The notes under the pieces are model-generated. The model saw only the letters and a program-made list of their open reading frames with translations. It was not told the DNA's origin and searched no databases. A stretch of 64,000 nt of DNA, taken from the NCBI GenBank assembly GCA_012861695.1, contig JAAOOA010000099.1:211501-275500 (forward strand). The letters are read 5' to 3'. The translations under genes and the position numbers were made by a program. The stretch is from Trematomus loennbergii (lineage: Eukaryota; Chordata; Actinopteri; Perciformes; Nototheniidae). Shown piece after piece: positions 22,701 through 32,838 of this stretch. Numbering within the stretch: the first letter of the stretch is position 1; each line of letters begins with the position of its first letter.

Positions 22701-23199
22701 CAGCTCACTGAATAGATGTCCAGTGGGTTTGTTCGATCACGGACGACTCTTTCTCTTCTTAATGCCCTTTCATTGTTAAACCTGTAAACAAGACGCCCTG
22801 CCATCGTTAATATCCTTCTTGCCTGTTTTACGTTACTATGGATACTAGTCTGTCTTTCCAATTTACGCCTGCTCCATACTAGGCGTAAAAGTTACACCCG
22901 GGCGCAACGCATACAGGGCTTAAGTCTAAGTGGTGCACTAGTCATAACTTTAGTTTGGTCTTAACCTTCGGTTCTACGTCGGACGTAGAGTTACGACCAG
23001 CTTACGCCCAGCTGGTGCACTCCACTCCAGGTGTTTGCTTTCATATCAAACTTGTCCATTCGTTTGCTAAGGCGCAGTTTGCGGGGCTGCACCGCCTTGC
23101 AGAATTTGCAAGTTTTGTATGCCACATTCAGTGACATGCAGCAGCTTGAGCATTGCCTCGAAGTGGAACCTGGTCCTGGCATTCTTTTGGAGATAAAGA

Positions 23200-23800
23200 C
23201 AAATAAAAGACAAGGTCATTTAAAAACTGGGTTTCAAATTCAGAATGCAATCAAATACAAATATTGACTAATTTTCCTTTGTCTGTCACTGTAAGTCCAT
23301 CCCCAAGCTACAACAAAAACGGTATCCTGTTTAGAATAGAATAAAAACACTTGCATTTTTATTTAATTTTAGTAAATTAATTTAGTGTCAATGCAATAAT
23401 GACCCCTTACTTAGTTTTAGTACAATTTCAAAGCAATGCTAAAATTCAGTGGTAAAATATTATGTACTCGAAAGTAAGGTTACACAACTTCTACTATCTT
23501 ACAAGCTTGACCATGACATTGTACTGTAAAAGCACAATCTTGAATTTGACGAAAATATATGATAATGTTAATCTGTTGAAATCCTATATATAAAATTATA
23601 TTTATAATATAATCTAGAATTATAGCAGTACTACAGTATAATACGCTGCAACGTCGTCTGTGTTACCAGCTCCAATAAGACCATTTTTAATTTCCCTGTA
23701 AGTTTTGCATAACAAAGACATAAATATATGACACTGTTAGTCGATTGTAATGCTATATATAAATCGTGAAAAGTTTAAGTTCTTACCTGTAGGCACAACT
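23200..23800. other. 5' flank of the cysteine-rich gene
   Basis: AT-rich sequence upstream of the presumed start codon at 23182. No TATA box, CpG-rich promoter or upstream exon can be claimed. Confidence 0.3.
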
Positions 23801-23802
23801 AC

Positions 23803-23925
<123 letters not shown>

Positions 23926-23929
23926 ACAA

Positions 23930-25060
23930 AAGAGAAAGTGGTAAAGAGACAGAGATGAAAGAATGGGGAGAAGACAGGAAGAAATGTAGGGAATATAGCT
24001 CTGTGGAGGGAGACCAGAAGAAATAGAAAAAGGCTCTTACGAGTGCTGTTTGATCTTGCTTTGGTTTGGAATCTGTTGAAGGAAAAAAATACAGTTAACA
24101 CTTTTGAATGCATGACAATTTACAATCTCACATATCATGAACAAGCTTTAACGTTGGGGGTAATTTACGAGTTAAAGCACTAATCAATCAGGGGCGGACT
24201 GGAACAAGGACAGCTCTGAACGTTTTGTCCTAAATAGGACCACAACAATCAGCGTGCAGTAACAGTCTGTAGACTGTTGTCATGACATTTCTTCACAATA
24301 CTATTAGTTGCCACTGTATGCAAGTATGACAGCCACAATAGGCATTTTTCCAAGCTTTGTATATACAGTGCCAAAAGTATTTAACTCAACATTTTCTTAC
24401 ATTAACTTTTTTTCCAACACAGCATTTATATTGTTAGCAGTTATGTTTTGGTGTACTTCTAAAGGTAATTAGTTATTTGCTCACTGTCAATTTATTGCCA
24501 TTTATTTCAGATATTTATTTATTTCAATTTAACAGCTAACCTTAGAGTGGCGTTAAGTTGGCGTGACGTTAAAGTCGTGCGACCCTGCTGTACTCGTCTG
24601 TAGCATAACGTTAGCATTTTGCTTCTGGCCATTAGATTTATGATTAGAAAATTATAAAAGTAGGGTAGATACGTGGAGATTATCCGGCTGAACAAAACGT
24701 GCATTTATCAACAGGTTCGTTCTCCACAGATCTTATTTCGAGCTATTTTCCAAAATCCTATGGAGAAATCCCATTGACTCTGAGACGAGGGAACCAATAG
24801 TTGTAAAATGCTAACTCACTTCTGGGTTGTAGGACTCATCACCGCACTATATCTCCGGTCAAGTAAAGCTAATATGTGTTTAGCTAGCTCGTGCTTAAAA
24901 AAAATGTAACTACAACTGATTACTTGCAATAAACATTACAAATATTGGAGGCATGCGGTGCTGCACATTACCTGCTTGGCGAAGTCAGACAGAGAGGAAG
25001 TTGTTGCCGATGTCCGGTGCGTTCATGGTCATGGATAGTAATCGGTAGCATGGTGTTCAC
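23930..25060. other. unassigned DNA
   Basis: Near 24190 caggggcggactgg resembles a hAT start, but no matching end is seen. The rest has no feature I can support. Confidence 0.3.
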
Positions 25061-25063
25061 TTA

Positions 25064-25778
25064 TGTCCCTTTCACACCGGCGCTTTTCCAGTTCCTGCTC
25101 GGAGCTAGAACCTGAAAAGCGCCGGTTTTTCCTGTTCACACCGCAGCGGCGGCGCATCATAGCTCCGGAATGCGGTTCACTTCCAGCTCCAAAAAATTGT
25201 CGGTCCAGAGGCAAGAGCTTCGGAGCTATGACGCGGCGTCACTTACGTCTCTTACGTCGAGGCGTGCAGGAAACCTTACTTTGACCATCCGTTCATTATT
25301 GATCATTGTGGAGATACATGGGCTGACACACATTCACTTAAGGGAACTGGGGATATGTATCAGCTGCTTGTGTGACAGTCAGACAGTGAATACTTTAGAG
25401 CCGTGTGAGCTAACCCGGAGCTAACGGGAGAATAAACTCCCGTGGAAGAGCAGCCAGCACTGCAGCGGTCGCTAAATGAAACACATTAATAAACAATGAA
25501 CCACGGCACTCTGGAGAAAAGTATAAGGTTGGAGAAGTCGTTATTTAATTTAATCTGGCTTCGTATGATTAAAAGCAACACGATCATCGACCCGACGCAG
25601 TCCCCGGCCCGTTGTTGTTGTGGGAGAAAATCAGCGACGTAAACGGTGACGTCATGACGCAGCAGCGGCAGCTCTGGGCAGTGTGAACAGAGCGGGAGCT
25701 GAAAAGGGAAACCGGAGCTGAACCAGAAAAGCTCTCGCTAGGAGCTAGAAAGGGAAAAGCGCTGGTGTGAAAGCCGCA
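25064..25778. mobile_element. 715-bp PIF/Harbinger-type MITE with TTA duplication
   Basis: The left end TGTCCCTTTCACACCGGCGC pairs with the right end reading inversely TGCGGCTTTCACACCAGCGC. TTA flanks it at 25061-25063 and 25779-25781. The interior is GC-rich with repeated ggagctagaa words and no coding frame of note. Confidence 0.85.
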
Positions 25779-25786
25779 TTACTACG

Positions 25787-26168
25787 CGATCGCACAACGT
25801 AACGTACAGTAATTCCACAACCACAAAAATGGATTAACATCGATTTAGCTGGGGCAACAAAATAAATGAATGAATGAATCTACTGGTTTCATAATTTGAA
25901 CCAAAATTGGTGCATTTTGCACAATTTTTTTTATTTATCTTTATTTATTTTTTTATTATGTCCTATTTATATTATGTTGCACTGTTGGAGGAGCTCGGGG
26001 TCTAAGATTTTAAATGCCAAAAGTACACTGTAGCTAGCATCTGATAACAAAAACCCTTGAACCTTGAACCTTAGTGGTGTTTATTTTTCACGGAGTTCAG
26101 TTGCTAAGCGATCACACAACGTCACGTCCGGTATTTCCACAACACAAATGGATTAACATTGATTTAAT
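25787..26168. repeat. LINE-type 3' tail between two 60-bp near-identical blocks
   Basis: The block at about 25787-25850 (gcgatcgcacaacg...tggattaacatcgattta) recurs at 26107-26168. Between them, 25970-26062 reads ttgcactgttggaggagctc and ends in cttgaaccttgaacctt, the look of a fish LINE 3' terminus. The arrangement resembles an insertion with a long target duplication. Confidence 0.5.
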
Positions 26169-26379
26169 ACATTAATGTAGCCTTTGTTTCTGCTAAAAGA
26201 GGTGTCGACCAGCTAGGGCCACAAGAAAATCGGCGAAATCGAGTGTGACGATTAAAAAATAAATTAAAAACATCTAATTTTGACAATAAAAACCGACCAA
26301 TAGTCTTGGTAGAGCATTTGCTTGGCACTTCCGGGTATTTCTCCACTGGTTGGGCCATGTTAACAATACCGTGTAACTG

Positions 26380-26815
26380 TCACGTTTGAAGGGACGAAAC
26401 CGTGACATATTCACGTCTCCCAGCATGGTAGATCGTCACATGTTCACGTCTTGCCGTGATACCGGGTTGCTCATACTGCAGAGCCTTAATCAAATGGCTC
26501 TTTCCTGTCCCAGCACCGCCTGTTATAAATACATGAAACCGGTCCGGATTTTTACCCGAGATTTTGTCTAAACACCATTGTCGTATTTGATAGAAAAGAG
26601 ACATTTGTTTTTCTTTTAGAGACCGAACTAATTTCAGCCCTTCGCTTCTGCACAAAATATTCTTTGTCTTTTCCAAATGGCACATTTGCCGATTACTAAC
26701 GGCAAGATCAGGAATAGCGTCTATTTGCTCCCCGTCTACGGTTTCAATTTTTTCCCGCTCTTCTTCGCATTGAAGATTGTCCAATTCCTGTTCAGGTCAC
26801 ACCAAGCGTCTTCAA
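26380..26815 (-). pseudogene. Helentron helicase fragment (Walker A region)
   Basis: The frame ends the linker with EKIETVDGEQIDAIPDLAV and then gives KQMSLFYQIRQWCLDKISG and FHVFITGGAGTGKSHLIKAL, a complete SF1 (Pif1-type) Walker A motif. After LQYE the sequence leaves the helicase family and stops. This copy keeps the GGAGTGKS loop that the longer Helentron at 36.8 kb has lost. It has the same orientation as the Rep fragment at 31.4-32.4 kb and may be the other half of one element. Confidence 0.8.
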
Positions 26816-26839
26816 AATCTACATTACCGTCTAAAGCAG

Positions 26840-27460
26840 GGGTTTTCAAAGTGTGGGAAGGTGAGCCTCCCCTCAGAGAACATAAGAACAGCCGCGCCCC
26901 CCTCCCAATTATTATTGCTAATATTATTATTATTGTTGTTGTTGCTATAATGCAGGGGTATTCAATTGCATTTCTACGGAGCCCCTAAAGCAGTGGTCGC
27001 GAACCAGTCGATCGCGAGTGTGGTGAGGGTAGATCGTGGACCGTTAAAAAAAAAAGTAACAAAAGAAATAAAATTAAAATAATAATGTTTGAAAAATAAG
27101 TTTTTAGATGTAAACCTATCATCCACCACCCCGTTTGCAGGTGCCACTTGATTGACGTATATTTTAGACACCTCAATAATATTACATTAACCGTGCTTTA
27201 CGTGAACCTCATCATGACACAAGAGAGGACGGCAGGACTGCAATTTCCCGTGTTCAGTGAATGCAACAGAGGCATGACACCAGACCAATCAGAGAGTTGC
27301 ATGGAAATACACGTGTGCTTGTGTCATTCAAGCTCGGCTCTGTGTGTGTGTGGCAATAGCGCATTTAGTGTGAGAGAGAGGGAGAGAGAGGGGGAGGGAG
27401 AGACCGGTGCCAGCGGGGACCGTGATGTTAGCATCTGGTTAGTTGCTGCACTAACGGGCC
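26840..27460. repeat. cluster of hAT-type element ends
   Basis: Three stretches start like hAT termini: caggggttttcaaagtg near 26839, caggggtattcaattgc near 26953 and cagtggtcgcgaaccagtc near 26991. None has a clear partner end, so these look like broken copies stacked between the Helentron fragment and Harbinger element 3. Confidence 0.4.
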
Positions 27461-27601
27461 GTCTCCACAGCAGCGTTAAAAAAATGTTGGAGGTGGGCGT
27501 ATCTGAGGCTTGGGGATTTTTTTGCGATCAACCAATCACATGAATCTCCCGCCCCCGATATACAAAGCAAAAAAGCCCGGTTCTTCTCCACTATTGCCAA
27601 A

Positions 27602-29174
27602 ATGGATGCCGGTTTTGTAGCAAGGGTAGAACGTGTAGTAGCAAGGGTGAATTTAGTGTATGCAATGTCTCGCAGGAGGCCTAGAGTGCATCACTTTTGG
27701 GTACATCCAATACTCCGAAAACGTCTGCAACGGGGGGAATACCACGGTCTGGTCCAAGAGCTCCGTCTGGATGACCACCTGTTCCACCAGTATTTTCGGA
27801 TGAGCAAAAACGTGTTCGACGAGTTGCTCGGAAAAGTGGGTCCACTGATCACAAAGGTGGACACCCATATGCGTTTGTCAATCGGACCCGCCGAGCGACT
27901 CGCCATCTGCCTACGGTACGTTTTGTGTATTTGTACTTCTTTCATCTGACTCTGTATAGAAAGAGAGAATGCATGCCATGGATGAATGATGACTGAAGTC
28001 TGTGATTTAGTTCAGATGGATGACATTAATTAAGATAGCTAGGTTAACACAGTATTGCTCCCCTGTGTACATGGCGTGTGTGTGTGTCTGTGGTCTGTGT
28101 GTGGGGGGATCTGTGTGTGTCTGTGGTCTGTGTGTGTGGGGGGGATCTGTCTGTGGTCTGTGTGTGTGTGTGTGTCTGTGTCTGTGTGTGTGGGGGGGAT
28201 ATGTGTGTGTGTATATGTGTGTGGGGTCTGACATATATTTTTTTAATCATGTGTATATTTTTTTCTCAGGTACCTGGCAACTGGTGACTCATACAGGACC
28301 ATAGCATTCAGCTATAGGGTTGGTCATATAACAGTGGCTGTCATCGTCAAGGAGGTTGCGGGTGCCATCTGGACCGCCCTGGTTGAGGAGACCATGCCAG
28401 TACCACAGATGGAGGACTGGAGAGCCATCGCTGCTGAGTTTCATGAGATCTGGAACTTTCCAAATTGCGTTGGTGCCATTGATGGGAAGCACGTGGTGAT
28501 CCAGGCTCCGGCAAATTCTGGGTCCCTCTACTTCAATACAAGTCCACCCACTCTTGGTACTGCTGGCTGTCGTGGATGCCCGGTACCTCTTCAGGGTAGT
28601 GGATGTTGGAGGATTTGGAAGGAGCAGCGACAGTGGGAGCCTGCAGAATTCTGCATTTGGAGAGAGCCTCCGAGATGGCAGTCTGCAGCTACCACCTGAC
28701 ACCGTCATCCCAGGAGCAGAGCAGCTGGGCCTTCTTCCCCATGTCTTTGTAGGAGATGAAGCTTTTCCGCTGCTGGACAACCTGCTGCGTCCATTCCCTG
28801 GACGTCACCTCACCCGTGAAAGGAGGATGTTCAACTACCGCCTCAGCCGGGCCCGGTTGGTGGTTGAATGTGCGTTTGGCATCCTCTCAGCCCAGTGGAG
28901 AATGTTCAGGCGTGTCATCACCACCAGCCCGGAGGTAACAGAGTTGTGTGTGAAGGCCACCTGTGTGTTGCACAACTTCCTCCGCAGGAAGACGATAGGA
29001 AGGCGATCACGCACACCTCTTGTCGAGTCCACGGATGAAGATACTCCAACCCTGTGTGATGCACCGAGGATGGGCTCCAACAATGCCACACGCAGATCCA
29101 TCCAACTGCGGGAGAACTTCTGCTCCTATTTCAATGAGGAGGGTGCAGTGCCATGGCAGCAGAATGTGGTGTAG
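27602..29174 (+). pseudogene. HARBI1-like DDE transposase of Harbinger element 3, nearly intact
   Basis: Exon 1 (27602 to about 27914) starts MDAGFVARVERVVARVN and includes HHFWVHPILRKRLQRGEYHG and AERLAICLR before a GTACG donor. Exon 2 begins at about 28270 with YLATGDSYRTIAFSYRVG. The DDE triad is complete: VGAIDGKHVVIQAP, HVFVGDEAFPLL and VVECAFGILSAQWRM. ATCVLHNFLRRK follows, and the C-terminus VPWQQNVV ends at 29174. Two single-base losses about 20 bp apart near 28535-28555, between SLYFN and LLAVVDARYLF, shift the frame out and back in. Without them the protein would be full length. In this family the enzyme cuts at 3-bp TWA targets and needs its MADF partner. Confidence 0.9.
28076..28224. 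repeat. GT/CTGTGTGTGGGG low-complexity repeat in the transposase intron
   Basis: Irregular units of ctgtggtctgtgtgtggggg and gtgtgt runs, inside the intron of the element 3 transposase. Confidence 0.9.
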
Positions 29175-29821
29175 GGTCACCATTGTCTCCAAACCAAAAG
29201 CTCTTTTAAGAGCTACCCATATTTTCTTTAAAAAGCAAATATTCCAAATAAACATGTTTCTTGAATTGATATTATGATATGACTAACAACCTTTTTCCTT
29301 CAGTCCTGTTTTTAGTGATAAACCACTCATAATTACAACAGGTTTTCACCTGAACAATTACAGAAGACCGCACATTATATATCGACATACATGAAGCTTC
29401 TGGTATGTTGCAACTGACAAACCACATGAACAAGTCAAGACACAGTATAGCCATAACATACTTTAAATAACTTTTATTTATGTAATGTTGTGAGTGAAGT
29501 GTGTGATGAGTGTAAAAAAGTGTAATGTGGATCAGTATCAGTATCAGTATTTAATCTTCCTCCTGGTCTGCCTCTAAAACCACCTTGTATAAGGCAAATC
29601 TGACTCGCAGCCACTTTGCTCTCGACATCAGTCTCATGGTGGGCAAGAGACTCCTGAAGAATAACAGGTCCTCCTCCTCCTCCACCACCAATGGCATGGC
29701 CAGAATTGGAGCGACGGCAGACAGCAAATTCTGTTCGAAGGAGGACATCTCCTTTGCCCTTTTCCTCCGGAACGAACCCCTTGCATCCTCCTGTCCTGTC
29801 TCCCCTGCCTCTGCTGGCTGA

Positions 29822-30118
29822 CTGGCACCTGGCTGACTGCCTGGCTGACTGCCCCTGGCTGACTGGCTGGCTGACTGCCACCTGGCTGACTGCCTGGCTG
29901 ACTGGCACCTGGCTGACTGGCACCTGGCTGACTGCCACCTGGCTGACTGGCACCTGGCTGACTGCCACCTGGCTGACTGCCACCTGGCTGACTGCCACCT
30001 GGCTGACTGCCGGCTGGCTGACTGCCACCTGGCTGACTGCTGGCTGACTGGCACCTGGCTGACTGGCTGGCTGACTGGCACCTGGCTGACTGCCGGCTGG
30101 CTGACTGCCACCTGGCTG
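29822..30118. repeat. variable 11-15-bp minisatellite inside the MADF gene
   Basis: Units of ctgactgccacctgg, ctgactggcacctgg and shorter ctgactgcctgg run for about 300 bp. Mixed unit lengths mean that copy-number change alters the reading frame of the MADF protein. Confidence 0.9.
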
Positions 30119-30439
30119 GCTTTCCTGGCTCTCTTCTCTTACCAGGGTGGATGGAGGCAGGGTTTGCCGGGGGACATTGCTGGACGTCTCGCGGTCAATC
30201 ATGAATGGGTTTAAAAAACTCATGATTGCCGCGAAACGCCAGGGCTTGTATCCCCCTGAAGACCCTGCACCGCTTCTTTTAGCCTCCTTCTCCTGTTGCT
30301 TCTCCTTCCTGTACCTGTCCCTCAGTGTCTTCCATTTCTTTTTGCACACTTCCTCTAATAAATGTACAACAATTATTCCTCCATTAATGAAAACCAAATC
30401 CTTTTATCACTGTCAATTGCATAAAAGGTTTTACATGTC

Positions 30440-30790
30440 ACACTTTATCAGAATCAAAATCAGAAACAGGTTTATTGCCAGGTAAGTTCGCACATACTAG
30501 GAATTTGACTTGATGTCATGGGGCATATATAAAAAACAAGAAATGTAATATAAAACACAATGTTTTACACCGTAATAAAATACAGTTAAGTTGCAATAAG
30601 ATAACAATTAAATAAAGCAGTAATTTACATGGAAATAGAATGCTATGAATGCATTTTTGCATATAAACTAAGAAATGTGAAATCAGAATATGTGCAGAAA
30701 GGAGTATGCTATTATTAGTATGCTAGTATGGTGCTATTTTATGCTACATTCCATGCTGGCTAAATATACTGTCTATGCTTGCTAGCGATG
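30440..30790 (-). mobile_element. LINE 3' end in the MADF intron
   Basis: Read on the minus strand, the sequence ends ttacctggcaataaacctg followed by tttctgattttgattctga. This is the common fish non-LTR tail with a (GATTCT)-type repeat. It is absent from the 18.8-kb MITE, consistent with a later insertion into element 3. Confidence 0.55.
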
Positions 30791-31434
30791 TTAAAACGAA
30801 GTAAACTGGATATAAAATCCCCAAACAGGCGAAAACCTACCAGTTTCACCCACTGTCTCTGCCACCTCCCTCCATGCCTGGTTCCTCCGGTTTGTATCCC
30901 GGTAGGTGAACAGGTCATAAAGAACCGGGTGATTTGCTACCACAACTACTAACTTTTCCTCCATTTTGTCAATTTTGTTAGGAATATAGAAATGACCTGC
31001 GGTATGTCTCTCCCAGCATACACGCGGTTTGATTGGCTAGGCTTGAACTGTCAGATTTGCATACACGGATTTGATTGGCTGACGCTTCCACCTCAGCTTC
31101 AAAAGTTGAACATTGTTCAACTTTGAATCTTGAAAATCCTGAGAATCTCCGCTCGCCTGCCCACAATGCATTTCGGCGAAAAGTGAGGGAAAGTGACGTC
31201 ACCCCATTCAAAGTGAATGGGCAGAAGCGTTTCAAGATTTTTTAACGCTGCTGTGGAGACGGCCCGTAACGGACATAAGGAGCTGTTTCCACAACAAGCT
31301 GGAGGAGAGTCCTCTCCTCTCAGACTGAGGGGCTCAGGTGAGCTAAAGGACTCTTGAGTGTTTAGATATAGTTCACTTTAGTCTAAGTTATCTCAGTGGG
31401 TCTCAAACGGTTTTGTCACAAATTATTGAAAAGA

Positions 31435-32395
31435 TTATTTCCGCGGCACGCTTTCAAATATAACATTTTCGTTTGAAAGAGCCTTTTTGACGGAGTTCAG
31501 AATTTTAACCTTCTTCTCCTTTTTTTCGGCCAAAGACTCTACTTTTACACACTCACATGGTGTCAAGTTACATTTACATTCTGCATTCATCTTCACTGCT
31601 GCAACATATACATGTACAGGCAGTAGCTGGCCTGGGGAAATTAAATAGACAAACAGTGTTATTTTCTTACACGTTTTAGAGTGTCTTTTGGAATGCTGTT
31701 GCACAGATGTCACAATGTCCTTTAACGGCTCATCTTGTGATGGTAATTCACATGTCACATATGTGTCGATTAATTTAATCACCTCTTCATCTGCATTATC
31801 AATTTTGGGTGCATTCTCAATCCAAAACAAGCAATGCACATGAGGTGAGCCACGCTGCTGAAATTCCACGCGATAGAAATAGTCTACAATCTTGCCAATT
31901 GGGTGTGAAGGGGACATAAGAACTTCTTTCAAAAAACAATTCCATCTAAAATCAAACATCCTGGCCGCTGTCACAGGATTACGACGCAAGAGTTCACATC
32001 TGTCTGCCCAATCTAAATCTTCAGCGGTCTGTGTTCTACCTTCCTGTTTTAAAATAGTGTTGAGTAGATTTGTCCACCTAAGATCAGCCGAAGAGAATTA
32101 ACAAAACCAGGTAGGCACACCAAGTTGACGCACACAAGCTAGGAGGTCATTCTGTGCGCGCTGCCAAAATAGTACCTCTAATAGGTGAGAGAAAACGAAA
32201 GCCATCATCAAATTGCAACAGTTTTCTTATGGTTTCCTGATTCAACAAATTATCTTCTATCGGTTTGGATGGAAAGCCTGCTTTGCCTTTTCGCAATGCA
32301 ATAGACACACTGGACAATACCTGTTGCACCTCAGACAAATACTGAGCATATTAAATGTATTCTATATTTTGTACAAACCTAACATCAGCATTTAA
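31435..32395 (-). pseudogene. Helentron Rep fragment with HUH motif
   Basis: Frames at 32338-32147 and 31989-31435 give SEVQQVLSSVSIALRKGKA, then RRNPVTAARMFDFRWN, KIVDYFYRVEFQQRGSPHVH and CLFWIENAPK. The HVH pair is the HUH nuclease metal site. The part after SKTCKK diverges and the tyrosine (Y2) motif is missing. It parallels residues 60-300 of the longer Helentron Rep at 36.5-39.0 kb but differs in many residues, so it is another family member. Confidence 0.8.
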
Positions 32396-32454
32396 AACAC
32401 GCATATTCAAATAGCGTGATAATGTTATCTTGCGGGGCCTCGAATCATGGTAGA

Positions 32455-32838
32455 AGAAGAAGAAGAAGATACACTTTATTAATCCCTTACAGGGACATTT
32501 CTTTCCCCACTCTGTTGTGTTTACACACATTACACACACGGGAGGATATACATGCACAAACACAGGATATACATGCACACACACAACCACATGCAGATAG
32601 GAGAGGTGGCAGAGCAGAGAGGCTGCCAGGTACCCGGCGCCAAGGGAGCAGTTTCGAGGTTAGGTGCCTTGCTCAAGGGCACCTCGGCAGTGGCCTTGGA
32701 GGTGAACTGGCACCTCGGCAGTGGCCTTGGAGGTGAACTGGCACCTCTCCAGCTACCAGCTCACTCCATCTTTTTTTTGGTCCGATCGGGACGTGAACCG
32801 GCGACCCTTTGTTCCAAGACCAAGTCCCTACAGACTAA
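32455..32838 (-). mobile_element. tRNA-derived SINE, head split by a MITE
   Basis: Read on the minus strand, and joined across the MITE to 34118-34128, the head is GTGCGGCAGTGGCTTAGTC (A box TGGCTTAGTCTG) with the B box GGTTCACGTCC at about 32803-32813. The body has a duplicated 34-bp unit (cctcggcagtggccttggag) and the element ends in ttaataaagtgtatc and (TTC)n. This is a LINE-like tail typical of fish SINEs. Confidence 0.75.

Larger units (their letters stand above)
20391..23027. mobile_element. PIF/Harbinger element 2 (2637 bp) inserted in a coding exon
   Basis: The ends are perfect inverted repeats of about 26 bp starting GAGTGGAGTGCACCAGC. A 3-bp CAG target duplication lies at 20388-20390 and 23028-23030. 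It holds a Myb-like gene (plus) and a HARBI1-like transposase (minus), converging and both frameshifted. Removing the element and one CAG restores a continuous reading frame in the host exon, from KANTW to VQAQ, which independently confirms the boundaries. Confidence 0.92.
13903..23182 (-). pseudogene. multi-exon cysteine-rich host gene, exon 1 split by a transposon
   Basis: Chained minus-strand exons keep phase. Exon 1 (23182-20327, minus the Harbinger at 20391-23027) starts MPGPGSTSRQCSSCCMSLN. It has a C-x2-C...C-x2-C cluster (Cys 11, 14, 25, 28), then basic RKLRLSKRMDKFD, and resumes after the insertion with VQAQKKNKTSSHLRDQAALV. Exon 2 (18468-18333) has LEKCQALGARGVLFLARPG. Exons 3 (18133-18059), 4 (15321-15280), 5 (15175-15056) and 6 (14945 to about 14891) are Pro/Ser-rich, with YSPPSPPSPSAASQPGKRKK in exon 5. 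Exon 7 (14109-14042) gives LQEMLKAADIQLQRNKR and exon 8 (13941-13903) is Gly/Lys-rich. It resembles an unnamed vertebrate family with an N-terminal zinc-ribbon-like cluster; its function is unknown to me. Read through the insertion, the protein stops about ten residues into the element. Exons beyond 13903 are not found. Confidence 0.65.
29551..30964 (-). pseudogene. Harbinger element 3 MADF protein with an SQ-rich minisatellite
   Basis: Exon 1 (30964 to about 30829) reads MEEKLVVVVANHPVLYDLF and RDTNRRNQAWREVAETVG, followed by a GTAGGT donor. Exon 2 from about 30357 continues the MADF domain as EEVCKKKWKTLRDRYRKEKQ and FAAIMSFLNPFMIDRETSSN. A long run of AVSQ/PVSQ-type units follows from the 29822-30118 minisatellite. 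The C-terminal block FEQNLLSAVAPILAMPLVVE, LLFFRSLLPTMRLMS and ALYKVVLEADQEED lies in a different frame from the MADF half, so the repeat has lost or gained bases. A spliced or expanded repeat allele could restore it. The frame on to 29474 is a shadow. Confidence 0.75.
27465..31266. mobile_element. PIF/Harbinger element 3 (3802 bp) with TAA duplication
   Basis: The termini CGGGCCGTCTCCACAGCAGC and their inverse are near perfect over about 28 bp. TAA is duplicated at 27462-27464 and 31267-31269. It carries a HARBI1-like transposase (plus, left) and a MADF gene (minus, right), converging. It is the best preserved Harbinger in the window and the evident parent type of the 18.8-kb MITE. Confidence 0.93.

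Noticed and set aside
29474..29830. The C-terminal half of the 307-codon minus frame ending at 29474
   Set aside because: The recognised MADF-protein C-terminus is in the other frame, ending at 29551.
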